Assembly (NCBI GenBank): GCA_050943135.1
Contig: JBMNOP010000001.1
Coordinates: forward strand, 62,001 to 126,000
DNA length: 64,000 nucleotides
Source: RUG695 sp050943135
GTDB lineage: Bacteria > Planctomycetota > Planctomycetia > Pirellulales > Thermoguttaceae
Direction of reading: 5' to 3'
The notes below the pieces were generated by a model. That model had not been told where the DNA came from, ran no database searches, and saw only the letters and a list, made by a program, of their open reading frames with translations. Position numbers and translations under genes: made by a program. This document shows positions 9,210 through 17,545 of the stretch, piece after piece; within the stretch, counting starts at the first letter, position 1, and every line of letters begins with the position of its first letter.

Positions 9210-10177
9210 AAGGGGCGCAAGAGGTGCTTCCCCCGATTGAGGGAGCGTTTTTTTTGACGGGTCCGACCGCCGGCGGAAAAACCACAGTTGGGGTCCGGCT
9301 CGCAAAGTTGATCAATGCCGAAGTGATTTCTCTCGACTCGATGGCTGTCTACCGAATGATGGATATCGGTACCGCGAAACCCACGGTTGCGGAAAGGGAA
9401 GGGGTTCCGCACCATTTGATCGATATTCGCGACCCTTGGGAAGAATACTCCCTGGCCGACTACCTTAAAGACGCCGCCAAGGTCGCCAAACAGATTCATG
9501 GTCGCGGGAAACGAGCTCTTTTTGTGGGGGGAACGCCTCTCTACCTGAAAGCCGCGCTTTGCGGGATCTTTGAAGGGCCACCCGCCGACCCTGCGTTCCG
9601 TGCCGAACTGGCGAGTCGGGAAGAAGCCGAACCCGGCTCGCTCCATCGACTTCTGACCGAAACCGCGCCGGACGACGCCGCACGCCTCCATCCGAACGAC
9701 ACTCGGCGAATTATCCGAGCGCTGGAAATCTTCCGTGCGGCGGGCAAATCGATTTTTTCCTTTCAGACGCAGTTTAAGACCGAAAGAGGAGCATCTGCGG
9801 AATGTCGCGGCACAATTCTTGCTTGGGAGCGTCCGGCGCTCGGTCAACGAATCAATCGTCGTGTAGAAGAGATGATGCGCCATGGCTTCTTGGAAGAGGT
9901 ACGGCGGCTTGATGCGCTTCCGTGTCCGCTGTCTAAAACGGCGCTCCAGGGAATCGGCTATTCGGAACTGCTGGAAGTCCTCCGGGGTCATGTCCAACTT
10001 TCCGACGCCGTGGAACGGATCAAACTCCGTACCCGACAATTCGCGAAACGTCAAGAGACTTGGTTTCGTTCCCTTCCCGGACTGACGACCGTTCAGATGA
10101 CCGAAGCGTCCGATCCGGAAGAGAGGGCACGTCGGATTGCGGAGGTTTTTTTGAAGTCGGGGGAAGGGGCCGTTTAG
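9206..10177 (+). CDS. miaA: tRNA dimethylallyltransferase
   Basis: 323 residues. Transfers dimethylallyl to A37, making the substrate of MiaB. The P-loop FLTGPTAGGKTTVG (~17-30) is followed by ISLDSMAVYRMMDIGTAKP, the DSxxxY substrate-binding signature, and LFVGGTPLYLKA. The GTG start overlaps the recQ stop by 4 bp (GTGA), the same coupling as between the first two genes of the operon. The C-terminal ~30 residues look poorly conserved. Confidence 0.95.
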   Translation: MKGAQEVLPPIEGAFFLTGPTAGGKTTVGVRLAKLINAEVISLDSMAVYRMMDIGTAKPTVAEREGVPHHLIDIRDPWEEYSLADYLKDAAKVAKQIHGRGKRALFVGGTPLYLKAALCGIFEGPPADPAFRAELASREEAEPGSLHRLLTETAPDDAARLHPNDTRRIIRALEIFRAAGKSIFSFQTQFKTERGASAECRGTILAWERPALGQRINRRVEEMMRHGFLEEVRRLDALPCPLSKTALQGIGYSELLEVLRGHVQLSDAVERIKLRTRQFAKRQETWFRSLPGLTTVQMTEASDPEERARRIAEVFLKSGEGAV

Positions 10178-10321
10178 ACGAGACGTGTGAGACTCGCCCT
10201 GTAAATGCCGCGGTCCGAACGATCTTGTTGTTACGGGTTTTTAGTGTATCGACGGTCGTTTTCGGTGTCTTTCGGACTTGGCGATCTCCTTCTTCCGAAA
10301 ACCTGTGTGGGAAAGCCCCCC

Positions 10322-10349
10322 TTGACTGATGCCTTATGGTAAGTATAAT
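10322..10349 (+). promoter_or_regulatory. Sigma-70 promoter of the tRNA-Cys/tRNA-Glu unit
   Basis: TTGACT (10322-10327), 16-bp spacer, perfect TATAAT (10344-10349), 14 bp before tRNA-Cys. Confidence 0.8.
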
Positions 10350-10363
10350 TGCCCTACCTTCTG

Positions 10364-10436
10364 GGCGTCGTAGCCAAACGGCTAAGGCAGTGGATTGCAA
10401 ATCCACGATTTACCGGTTCGAATCCGGTCGACGCCT
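10364..10436 (+). tRNA. tRNA-Cys (anticodon GCA)
   Basis: 73 nt. Acceptor GGCGTCG/CGACGCC, anticodon loop ATTGCAAAT with GCA, T loop GGTTCGAATCC, discriminator U as expected for Cys. CCA not encoded. Confidence 0.95.
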
Positions 10437-10510
10437 CTGCGTTTTCCCCTTTGTTGGACGAGGGGAAATGCCGGGAACGTCGCGGTTCCATGAACCGAAG
10501 CCGTTCTGAT

Positions 10511-10582
10511 GGCCCTGTCGTTTAAAGGTTAGGACACGGCCCTTTCAAGGCCGCGATACGGGTTCGATTCCCGTCAGGGTCA
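10511..10582 (+). tRNA. tRNA-Glu (anticodon UUC)
   Basis: 72 nt. Acceptor GGCCCTG/CAGGGTC (one G-U), anticodon stem CGGCC/GGCCG around CTTTCAA, T loop GGTTCGATTCC, discriminator A. Very probably co-transcribed with tRNA-Cys 74 bp upstream. Confidence 0.95.
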
Positions 10583-10586
10583 TCCC

Positions 10587-10622
10587 GCCCTTTTCGGCGT
10601 TTCGCCGAAAAGGGCTTTTTTT
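10587..10622 (+). terminator. Rho-independent terminator after tRNA-Glu
   Basis: Perfect 13-bp stem GCCCTTTTCGGCG / CGCCGAAAAGGGC with a TTT loop, followed by a run of T. Ends the tRNA transcription unit. Confidence 0.9.
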
Positions 10623-10649
10623 ATCCGCTCCCCGAAGTTTTCTCGCCGG

Positions 10650-10708
10650 GACTCCCGATTTTCGGTCATCCCTTCCCCGCTCGTCGCGCAACAAACCCAA
10701 ACGCCCTC
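10650..10708 (+). repeat. Dispersed host repeat, copy 1 (other copy 12328-12385)
   Basis: A ~58-bp block ending in cgcgcaacaaacccaaacg then CCCTC recurs with a handful of mismatches at 12328-12385, just left of the prophage attL. Both copies lie beside a tRNA transcription unit or the former end of one. Copy 1 is followed by a GC-rich inverted repeat (CGCCCTCG / CGAGGGCG). Function unknown; it may be a tRNA-flanking duplication. Confidence 0.55.
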
Positions 10709-10783
10709 GAAAACAGGATCACCTGTTCCCGAGGGCGCGGTCATGGGGTTTCAGAGCTTTTGGCCGTCGGCGGCAGGGGGCCT

Positions 10784-11413
10784 CTACTTGTTTTCTGCCT
10801 CTTCGATTTTACGGAGGCGCTGTTGTGCCGCGAAGTTTCCCTGCTCGGCGGCCTTTTGGAACCATTTTTCGGCTTCGGCCTTGTCTTGCTCAACCCCAAA
10901 ACCGAATTCGTAAAAACCACCGAGTCGCCATTGCATCTCGGCGTCCCCCTGTTCGGCGGCCTTTCGGCACTGCTCCATGGCCTTTCGGAACCATTTTGTG
11001 GCTTCGGTCGTGTCTTTCTCAACCCCCACGCCGCTGGTATAAAAAAGGCCGAGTCGCATCAGTGCATCGACGTCTCCCTGATCGGCGGCTTTTCGGTACC
11101 ATTTTACGGCTTCGTTCTGATCCTTCTCAACCCCTACGCCGCCTTGGTAAAAGGCACCGAGTGATATTTGTGCTTTGGTGTTTCCCTGCTCGGCGGCTTT
11201 TCTGTACCAATTTGCGGCTTCGGTCCAGTTTCGCTCAATTCCGTTGCCTTGTTCGTAACGAAGACCCAGTTCCCGCTGTGCCTCGGCGTCGCCCGCTTCG
11301 GCAGCCGCGCGAATTGTTTCGATCGACTCTGCCAGCACTTCGCCTGTGATCGCCCACGTCAAGAGGAAGGCGAGAACCACCGAACCCATTACAGTCCAAT
11401 TTCGAATTTTCAT
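10784..11413 (-). CDS. Sel1-repeat protein, paralogue A
   Basis: 209 residues. An N-terminal signal/anchor (SVVLAFLLTWAITGEVLA, ~11-28) is followed by about four Sel1-type TPR-like repeats of ~36 residues (for example AEAQRELGLRYEQGNGIER, AVKWYRKAADQGDVDALMRLG). One repeat junction is irregular (a short MEQCRKAAEQGDAE insert), suggesting partial loss of a repeat unit. Sel1 arrays are protein-interaction scaffolds; with a signal segment it probably acts outside the cytoplasm or at the membrane. It lies downstream of and codirectional with paralogue B, and both have the same ~45-base leader before their start codons, so this is a tandem duplication that included the upstream region. Confidence 0.85.
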   Translation of the reverse strand: MKIRNWTVMGSVVLAFLLTWAITGEVLAESIETIRAAAEAGDAEAQRELGLRYEQGNGIERNWTEAANWYRKAAEQGNTKAQISLGAFYQGGVGVEKDQNEAVKWYRKAADQGDVDALMRLGLFYTSGVGVEKDTTEATKWFRKAMEQCRKAAEQGDAEMQWRLGGFYEFGFGVEQDKAEAEKWFQKAAEQGNFAAQQRLRKIEEAENK

Positions 11414-11458
11414 AGTCTTTAATCCTTTCGTTCATGTTTGGTCAAATACCTATTTAAA
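11414..11458 (-). repeat. Duplicated leader of Sel1 gene A (pair with 12016-12060)
   Basis: About 45 bases directly upstream of the start codon recur almost unchanged upstream of Sel1 gene B, including GAACGAAAGG and the run AAATAGGTATTTGACC on the minus strand. A shared ribosome-binding and possibly promoter region is likely. Confidence 0.7.
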
Positions 11459-11493
11459 CCGTTTTTATCTCTGCCTTTGGTAGCAAAGGGTCT

Positions 11494-12015
11494 CTACTTG
11501 CTTCCTGCCTCTTCGATTGCACGGAGGCGTTGTTGTGCTATAGGACGTCCCTGCTCTACAGCTTTTAGGAACCATTCTGCGGCCTCGCCCTTGTATCGCT
11601 CCACTCCTTTACCATGATCATAACTGGAACTCCGGACGAATTTTGCTACGACGTCTCCTTGCTCTGCAACCTTTCGGTACCATTTTACGGCTTCGGTCTT
11701 GTCCTGCTCAACTCCCAAGCCGTGTTCATAACAAATACCCAGGAAGATTTGTCCCATGGCGTGTCCCTGCTCGGCGGCTTTCCGGTACCATTTTACGGCT
11801 TCGGTCTGGTCTTGATCAACTCCGGTGCCGTGCTCATAACGACGGCCGAGTTCCCATTGTGCCTCGGCGTCTCCCTGCTCGGCAGCCTCGCGAATTGTTT
11901 TGATCACTCCACCTTCCAGCCTTTTGTCTGTGATCACCCACGCCAAGAGGCAAGCGAGAACTAAAGAAACCACTGAACCCAATGAGCCCACTACAATCCA
12001 CTTTCGAATACTCAT
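11494..12015 (-). CDS. Sel1-repeat protein, paralogue B
   Basis: 173 residues with an N-terminal anchor (GSVVSLVLACLLAWVI) and three clear Sel1 repeats (AEAQWELGRRYEHGTGVDQ, AMGQIFLGICYEHGLGVEQ, and a third ending AAEWFLKAVEQG). It is closely related to paralogue A in signal segment, repeats and C-terminal QQRLR-IEEA ending, but one repeat shorter. First gene of the pair; specific partner unknown. Confidence 0.83.
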   Translation of the reverse strand: MSIRKWIVVGSLGSVVSLVLACLLAWVITDKRLEGGVIKTIREAAEQGDAEAQWELGRRYEHGTGVDQDQTEAVKWYRKAAEQGHAMGQIFLGICYEHGLGVEQDKTEAVKWYRKVAEQGDVVAKFVRSSSYDHGKGVERYKGEAAEWFLKAVEQGRPIAQQRLRAIEEAGSK

Positions 12016-12376
12016 AAGTCTTTAACCCTTTCGTTCATGTTTGGTCAGATACCTATTTAACATCGTTCTTCCCCGTTCGAAAAATCGCCGGAGTATACCC
12101 CGACCGGGCCAACCGTTCGGGCAGCTTCGCCCATACAAAGCAGGCCGGGAAAACGTGACCATCCCGACAGGGCGGAACTTCACACGCCCGTGCGCAACCC
12201 TCCTTTCAAGACCCATCCACTTACTCTACCGCCGTTATGCACGAATCTTATTCGCTGAGCAAGCTTGCTGAGCAGGAAAATTCCCGAATTTCCAAAAAAA
12301 CGAAGCCTAACGCGCGGAACCGCCGGGATCTCCGTTTTTCGATCATCTCTTTCCCGCTCGCCGCGCAACAAAGCCA
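12016..12376. other. Host intergenic region left of the prophage
   Basis: Holds the duplicated Sel1 leader (12016-12060) and the second copy of the host repeat (12328-12385). No gene is supported; the short frames here have no recognisable features. Confidence 0.5.
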
Positions 12377-12591
12377 AACGCCCTCTTCCCCCTCAGTTGG
12401 CGGAGATTTGACGGTCGACTCAAAAACGACCGTCAAAGTATTTAGAAAATATGTGTAAAATATTTAAAAATTTCTGTAAGCCCACAACGCCCAACCAGCG
12501 CGGTTTGAGCCCTAAAAACAGGGCAAAACGCATAAAAAAAGCGGTTTCAAGGAAGATCCTCGAAACCGCTAATCATGGGCGTGCATGGACT
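12377..12591. repeat. attL
   Basis: Left copy of the boundary repeat. It differs from attR by one missing 12-bp tandem unit and two small indels. It ends with 16 nt matching the tRNA-Ile 3' end (12576-12591). It contains the inverted pair TTTGACGGTCG (12407-12417) / CGACCGTCAAA (12427-12437), TTTGAGCCCTA (12504-12514) and a copy of the tRNA terminator hairpin (12540-12570). The leftmost ~25 bp match the 3' end of the integrase gene in attR but are shifted by one base. Confidence 0.9.
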
Positions 12592-12854
12592 ATTTAGACA
12601 TCGTAAAAATAGGGCTCAAACGGTAGTCGACCGCTAAAACGACCGTCAAAACCGTAAAATGTTTCTGTAGCACAAGCGGGGGTGGCTCTGACTTGCCTTG
12701 AAGCTGCAGGTAGAAACAGGGGAATTTACCCTACTGCGAAGAAGGAAGAAGATCGATTCGTTCCCCCCTTCCTTTCCCGACCATTTTCATGATTCCGCGC
12801 AATTGCCTCGTTTTAAGGGGACTTGTCGTTTCCCAGGTGAAAAACAAACCGCCT
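12592..12854. other. Prophage left-end attachment arm, no gene
   Basis: Just inside attL lies TAGGGCTCAAA (12610-12620), the inverse of TTTGAGCCCTA on the other side of the tRNA core, and CGACCGTCAAA (12640-12650), a third class of the 11-mer present in the att repeats. These look like integrase/excisionase arm sites. No coding sequence was seen. Confidence 0.55.
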
Positions 12855-15080
12855 TTATCGAAGCGCGATTCTTGCCTGTTGGACTTGTGTGAATCGTCCA
12901 GCGGTTTCGCTGATTGTTTCCGAATACAAATTCCCAGCAGCTGTTAGATCCTCAACTGTGACTACGAGCGAATATGGTATTTCTTCATCGTCTTTGATGC
13001 CCCACCTTGTGTATAGCTCCAGCCAGATTTCCCAGTTACCAGAGGCAAAGCTCGAAAACTCATTGCTGAAGTGGTAGCATGTGTCCCATTTGTTTCGATT
13101 ATCACTAACCGTGGGGTTGTCTACTTTTAATTTGCCTTTCGCATTCAATCTGTGAATAGAAGCTGAAATGTAGGCAGCGGAGTATTCACTTCCTTTTGTT
13201 CTGTCGACCGGGGGGTGAGCTAGGCAGGTGACCTTTACACGGATTTTCTTCTCACCGCGCTTGACCTTTGAATGGGCAATAGTAGACGGGACATGAAACT
13301 TGACCCGCTTCTTCGTTAGCCGGTTCATAGTGCCATTATTCAGGAACGATACTCTATTTTCTGATGAATACATACTAACCTCGGGTGAAGACAAACCTCT
13401 ACCGTAGAGATTGCTGGCAAAATCCATTTCGTCTTGTTGCATGAATTTTCTGTCGTAGAGAGACGTTGCACCATTGTAGAGAAGAGCCTGAGCAAGGCCG
13501 ATATCACCGTTGGGAACGACTGTTAAAACTTGAGCCAGGTCCCCAGCTACAATAGGAGCCGCAAAACTTGTTCCAGGACATTCAGCCCAACCCCTGTCTG
13601 AAAGACAGAGCGCGTAAGGATCGCTTGGCAACGGGGTATTATTCATGGGGAGATTCGCACTGTAGGCCACCAAGTCTGGCTTGTAGAATCCAAAGCAGCC
13701 TGGCCCTCGACGAGAATACGGCGCAATTTCATTCTTCCGGCTAAGACTTCCGGGATAATCAGCGCCGACTACCGCGCTGACTGCTATGCCGAGCATTGCG
13801 TCAGCAGGGGGCGCTATCCTGGAATCATCATCAGATATGATATCTTTAAGAGAGAGCTGTGTTGAGTGTAAACGATGGTTACCAGATGAAATTACAAAAC
13901 GAATCCCGTACTTTTTACTCAGCAAGTCCAACTCGCTACCGAGAATGCTCATTTCATCACCTTCAATACATTCATCGGCATTGTAGGAAAAGTTAAAGAT
14001 TTTTGCTTCACGGTTGAATGTTTTTACGGCTTCCCGGATACGTTTTAACATGTCGTCAGTAGGAACACAGCCCGTGTCAGAAACCTGAGCATCAATTATT
14101 CTTGCTCTTGGTTTCAGGCAACCACCATTCCTGTACAGGCCAACATATCCGAATGCCGCCCTGCTCGCAACCGGTGTTCCATGTTTCCCAATATTGGTGT
14201 TTTGTGAACATCCTGATGCCAGCCAACGGTTTGAAACGACACCTTGCAAGCCGGGAGGCAACATTACTCCGTCATCTAAAACAACAATTGCTGGAAGAGC
14301 ATCCAGATCAATACTGTCGTCCAAATTTGCCACACAGGGAGTATGATTAGTAATGCTCGGTTGGAATCCCTGAAAAAAAACTGTTTTCTCAATCCAATAG
14401 ATGTACGGATCGTTTGCGATTTCGTTGAGGCTTTTCGGTAGTATGCTGGCGCGGATGATTGCTGTGCCATCCGTTAGCAAATAGGGCTCTCCCATGAGAG
14501 CCCCCTCTTTGCTTTGAATTTTTTTAGCAATACTAGCTTGGGCTCGTTGCCGTACGTCAGTTGCAATGGATGGCAATAGCATGATTTGTACGTCAACAGG
14601 ATCAATCTCAGGCTTATCCTTAAAAAGCCTAAGAACAGAATCAGCTTTTTTATCTTCGGCTGTAAACGGTTTAAATTCCCGAATATACTGAAAATTTTTT
14701 TTCGTTCCTCGGTCGCGATACCGGAATACTCGCTTTTGCAATTCGTCGAATACATCTTGGGGAGCTGACACGACGGCTTGGCGGCTATCCTTTACGGCAT
14801 TAATGGTCAAACCTTCATTTTCGATAAAGCCTTTCTGCGATGCGAAGTCTTCCTCGTCCTGCAGAATGACCTTAAAAGCAAATATGTTAAGTTCATCAGC
14901 ACCTTCCAATGACCGGGTGTTCTGAAAAAAGCCTGCGATTTGTTCTAGGCCCTGAGACAGCTTACGACCATGTTCCAAGTGGGAGATTTTGTATTGGCGA
15001 TTGCGTCCCGTAGGTTTTTTTCCAACGTTGTCAATCTCTGTTTCTGGAATCCATAAATGGCTTTTTGTCGTTTCTTTCAT
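12855..15080 (-). CDS. Subtilisin-like (S8) serine protease, IetS-like
   Basis: 741 residues. The N-terminal ~270 residues have no clear domain and probably sense or bind a partner. An S8 peptidase domain follows with its triad in VVLDDGV (Asp, ~287), GKHGTPVAS (His, ~325) and CPGTSFAAPIVAG (Ser, ~532); the ~170 C-terminal residues look beta-rich. It is the second gene of an operon with the AAA ATPase upstream, overlapping it by 50 bp. The pairing and lengths match the ietAS module, known first as a plasmid stability pair and later as an antiphage system. Its AT-richer composition and its place beside attL fit a cargo defence gene. An SD (GGAG) precedes the ATG. Specific activation mechanism unknown. 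Confidence 0.8.
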   Translation of the reverse strand: MKETTKSHLWIPETEIDNVGKKPTGRNRQYKISHLEHGRKLSQGLEQIAGFFQNTRSLEGADELNIFAFKVILQDEEDFASQKGFIENEGLTINAVKDSRQAVVSAPQDVFDELQKRVFRYRDRGTKKNFQYIREFKPFTAEDKKADSVLRLFKDKPEIDPVDVQIMLLPSIATDVRQRAQASIAKKIQSKEGALMGEPYLLTDGTAIIRASILPKSLNEIANDPYIYWIEKTVFFQGFQPSITNHTPCVANLDDSIDLDALPAIVVLDDGVMLPPGLQGVVSNRWLASGCSQNTNIGKHGTPVASRAAFGYVGLYRNGGCLKPRARIIDAQVSDTGCVPTDDMLKRIREAVKTFNREAKIFNFSYNADECIEGDEMSILGSELDLLSKKYGIRFVISSGNHRLHSTQLSLKDIISDDDSRIAPPADAMLGIAVSAVVGADYPGSLSRKNEIAPYSRRGPGCFGFYKPDLVAYSANLPMNNTPLPSDPYALCLSDRGWAECPGTSFAAPIVAGDLAQVLTVVPNGDIGLAQALLYNGATSLYDRKFMQQDEMDFASNLYGRGLSSPEVSMYSSENRVSFLNNGTMNRLTKKRVKFHVPSTIAHSKVKRGEKKIRVKVTCLAHPPVDRTKGSEYSAAYISASIHRLNAKGKLKVDNPTVSDNRNKWDTCYHFSNEFSSFASGNWEIWLELYTRWGIKDDEEIPYSLVVTVEDLTAAGNLYSETISETAGRFTQVQQARIALR

Positions 15081-16221
15081 GATTGATTCTCCGAAAACTT
15101 TTAATCTGATACTCTAACGTACTATGAGAAACGCCAAGAGCGGAGGCAGCCGCTCTTAGAGACACCCCTTTATCCAGCATTTCACAGAGTATCTTCATGG
15201 AATCTCTGCTATTTTCGGAGTATCTGGTTTTTTGTTGCATGAGAATAACTGTAACGTCTGTAGTTTTCAAGCTCCCTGTCATAAGGTGTTTTTTTGCCGC
15301 CGCCTGCATGAGCTCGTCTATCTGAGACCCGCTCATCCCTTCTGTAACTTTGGCGATTGCATTGACATTGATTTTCGTTTGAATACCATACTTGAACATC
15401 CCATTCTGAATTAATGATTTTCTTTGTTCAAGGGAGGGTAAATCGAGGGTAACGACGAAATTAAAACGTCTCCAAACAGCGGGATCAAGAAGATGTTCAT
15501 GATTTGTGGCGGCAATAAGAACAATACTACTTGGAAGATTATCAAAGTTCTGTAGGAGTGTAGTTACGACTCGTTTTAGCTCACCTAACTCGTTCGTGTC
15601 ATCTCGTTTTTTTGCAATGGCGTCAAACTCGTCCAAAAACAAGACAATTCGTTGGCTCCTGACGGAATCAAAGACTTTCCGAAGATTAGTACCGGTCTGA
15701 CCAAGATAGGACGACACCAGACCGTCAAGCCTAACATATGCGATGGGGAGATTCAGGGCATGGCCGATCGCATAGGCCGTAATTGTTTTACCGCATCCGG
15801 GGGGACCACAAAGCAGCATACGATTGGCGACCGGGATATTGTGCTTTTCAAAATCGGTAGCATTGTTCTGTTCGTCAATAAACTGGCGGATAACATTTTT
15901 CTGGCTGTTTGGGAGCACAACATCGTTAAGAGAGATCTCCGGACTCACGATGTCATATAGATCGAGAAGACTGTCTTTGTCCCTGGGGACAGCCGACTGA
16001 GAAGTCTGGGGAAAGAATATTGCGGAACTTCCATCCTCAGAACTCGGCAATGCCTCCGCAATTTTTTTCTTCCGCTCATATGCTTTCCGAAAGCGCACTG
16101 CGGTTGGCATATTCCCTTTCTTTTCTTCATCCTTGGCAAGAAGGTTCAAGGCCTCTGAAAACCGTTGTTCGCTCCCACTACAATGAGCAACGATTAAGTT
16201 TTCGACTAATTCCGCTTTCAT
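15031..16221 (-). CDS. AAA+ ATPase, IetA-like
   Basis: 396 residues. N-terminal helical region, then an AAA+ core with Walker A LLCGPPGCGKTITAYAIG (~132-149), Walker B IVLFLDEFDAIAKKRDD (~191-207), sensor 1 IAATNHEHLLDPAVWRRFNF and a C-terminal lid. The last ~60 residues contain a helix-turn-helix-like segment (GVSLRAAASALGVSHSTLEY), which is unusual for this family and suggests DNA binding or self-regulation. It heads the operon with the S8 protease and has its own promoter just upstream. In IetAS-type systems the ATPase is thought to control the protease; that role is inferred from pairing only. Confidence 0.82.
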   Translation of the reverse strand: MKAELVENLIVAHCSGSEQRFSEALNLLAKDEEKKGNMPTAVRFRKAYERKKKIAEALPSSEDGSSAIFFPQTSQSAVPRDKDSLLDLYDIVSPEISLNDVVLPNSQKNVIRQFIDEQNNATDFEKHNIPVANRMLLCGPPGCGKTITAYAIGHALNLPIAYVRLDGLVSSYLGQTGTNLRKVFDSVRSQRIVLFLDEFDAIAKKRDDTNELGELKRVVTTLLQNFDNLPSSIVLIAATNHEHLLDPAVWRRFNFVVTLDLPSLEQRKSLIQNGMFKYGIQTKINVNAIAKVTEGMSGSQIDELMQAAAKKHLMTGSLKTTDVTVILMQQKTRYSENSRDSMKILCEMLDKGVSLRAAASALGVSHSTLEYQIKSFRRINHERNDKKPFMDSRNRD

Positions 16222-16273
16222 TTGAGACTACTTTCTCGTTGTTTTTCGGACATTTTCGAACATCTCACTAGTT

Positions 16274-16301
16274 ATTATCGAAAAACTTACTGTTTTGTCA
16301 A
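16274..16301 (-). promoter_or_regulatory. Promoter of the ATPase-protease operon
   Basis: On the minus strand TTGACA (16301-16296), 16-bp spacer, GATAAT (16279-16274), about 50 bp before the ATPase start. The region between contains repeated TTTTCG-type motifs. Confidence 0.65.
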
Positions 16302-16502
16302 CAGAAAATCCGTACACTTTCGACCACCGAGCCCGGAGCGATTACCTGGCCTTGATTCTGGTTTCGTGAACCGAACTGTGACTTGATGTCACCCCCCTAC
16401 CATAATTTGGGAAAAACAGGTAAAATGGGGCAGGTGGTTGAGATGCGGTCCCCATGGTGGGGGCACCGGTAATCACCGACAAAAGCAAAAGGAGGCATTG
16501 AC

Positions 16503-17009
16503 ATGGGAACAGAAATAGTTCGCACGCTGGGGAAGAACAACGAGTATTGCCTGAAGAGTATCGAAACCGAGCATCGGATCGACTTCTACCTCGACGGTAA
16601 TCATTTTGCCGAAGTAGCACAGGACACGCTCTTGAATCTTCTCCGGAAACAGGCCATGCATGATTACGCTGGGTCGACACCGTTTTTCTTGGGAGGAGAT
16701 CGCTTCACGGACGGCCAAGGACTCTATCCGAAGTTTCAGGCCGACAACGACATGACGCTCATAGGGCTAGATGACTGGAAAACGCGCCATCACCCTTACG
16801 CCATTGACCTGGCAAAACGGCTAGTCCACGATAGCGGGCTCAACCAGCTGGTTGACGGTGTCAAAACACCAAATGAGGTGGTGGATAAAATCGCCGAGAT
16901 GATCGTACAAGTGGCATCCAGCAATGGCTGGGCGGAACAGGCTGCACGGGAGGCGGTCGAAACCCTGACGGCCAAAGCGAGAATCCCGAAAAACAACGAC
17001 GAAGAGTAA
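16503..17009 (+). CDS. Hypothetical prophage protein, 168 aa
   Basis: Not recognised. It is acidic and soluble, with no signal or membrane segment. A perfect SD (AAGGAGG, 7 nt upstream) fixes the start, and a terminator follows 17 bp after the stop, so it is a monocistronic unit. It sits between the defence pair and the regulatory region, a usual place for accessory genes. The C-terminal half (residues ~110-155) looks helical (VVDKIAEMIVQVA, AAREAVETLTAKA). Confidence 0.7.
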   Translation: MGTEIVRTLGKNNEYCLKSIETEHRIDFYLDGNHFAEVAQDTLLNLLRKQAMHDYAGSTPFFLGGDRFTDGQGLYPKFQADNDMTLIGLDDWKTRHHPYAIDLAKRLVHDSGLNQLVDGVKTPNEVVDKIAEMIVQVASSNGWAEQAAREAVETLTAKARIPKNNDEE

Positions 17010-17025
17010 TCAAGACCAGACCAAC

Positions 17026-17053
17026 GGGGGGCGTGAATACCGCCCCTTTTTTA
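17026..17053 (+). terminator. Rho-independent terminator
   Basis: GGGGCG / CGCCCC stem (17028-17033, 17041-17046) with a 7-nt loop, followed by six T. Confidence 0.75.
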
Positions 17054-17119
17054 TGTGCCGACCATTTTCGTGAACCCGCGAAATCGGTCGAGTTTGGTCC
17101 GTTTTATGTTGAACCGGGG

Positions 17120-17482
17120 CTAAATCGTCTCTATTTTACTCATGGCGTATCGGGTTGCTGTCTCAACCAACACCTTGGTGAAGACTCCGAACGAGAGGTG
17201 CCCCGCGGCTTTTTTCGCGGCCTGCCAGACCTTGGACTCTCGGGAATTGTCGAGGAAGTCGTGACCTTCCCAGGTCAGACCCGTGAGCACCCAACCCGAA
17301 AGGCTCGGCTGACCGCAGGCAAGTCCCCGTTCGACGATGAGCCGGCAATGTTCGTTGATCTCCGGCTCGGACGGCGGGTTTTCCCCCGGAATATCCGCCG
17401 ACGTCGGTATGTAGGCGGTCTCCGGCTCGGCGGCTTCCAGCTTACCGAGAAGGAATTTTATCAGTTCCATGTCGCGTTTCAT
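17120..17482 (-). CDS. DUF2513 family protein
   Basis: 120 residues. It starts MKRDMELIKFLL and contains LTGLTWEGHDFLDNSRESKVWQAAKK (~67-92), the hallmark of DUF2513, a small phage- and island-borne family of unknown function. Last gene of a minus-strand operon XRE - RhuM - DUF2513. Confidence 0.8.
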   Translation of the reverse strand: MKRDMELIKFLLGKLEAAEPETAYIPTSADIPGENPPSEPEINEHCRLIVERGLACGQPSLSGWVLTGLTWEGHDFLDNSRESKVWQAAKKAAGHLSFGVFTKVLVETATRYAMSKIETI

Positions 17483-17545
17483 CGGCCTTCCTCATCTTCT
17501 CCCGGCCCTGCCGATAAGCGTGCGCCTCTCGGTTTCTCCGCAAGG

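Noticed and set aside
7890..9305. 471-codon minus-strand frame over recQ
   Set aside because: Antisense to a fully motif-supported RecQ.
12041..12458. Short frames left of and in attL
   Set aside because: No motifs or ribosome sites; they overlap repeats and the tRNA-derived att sequence.
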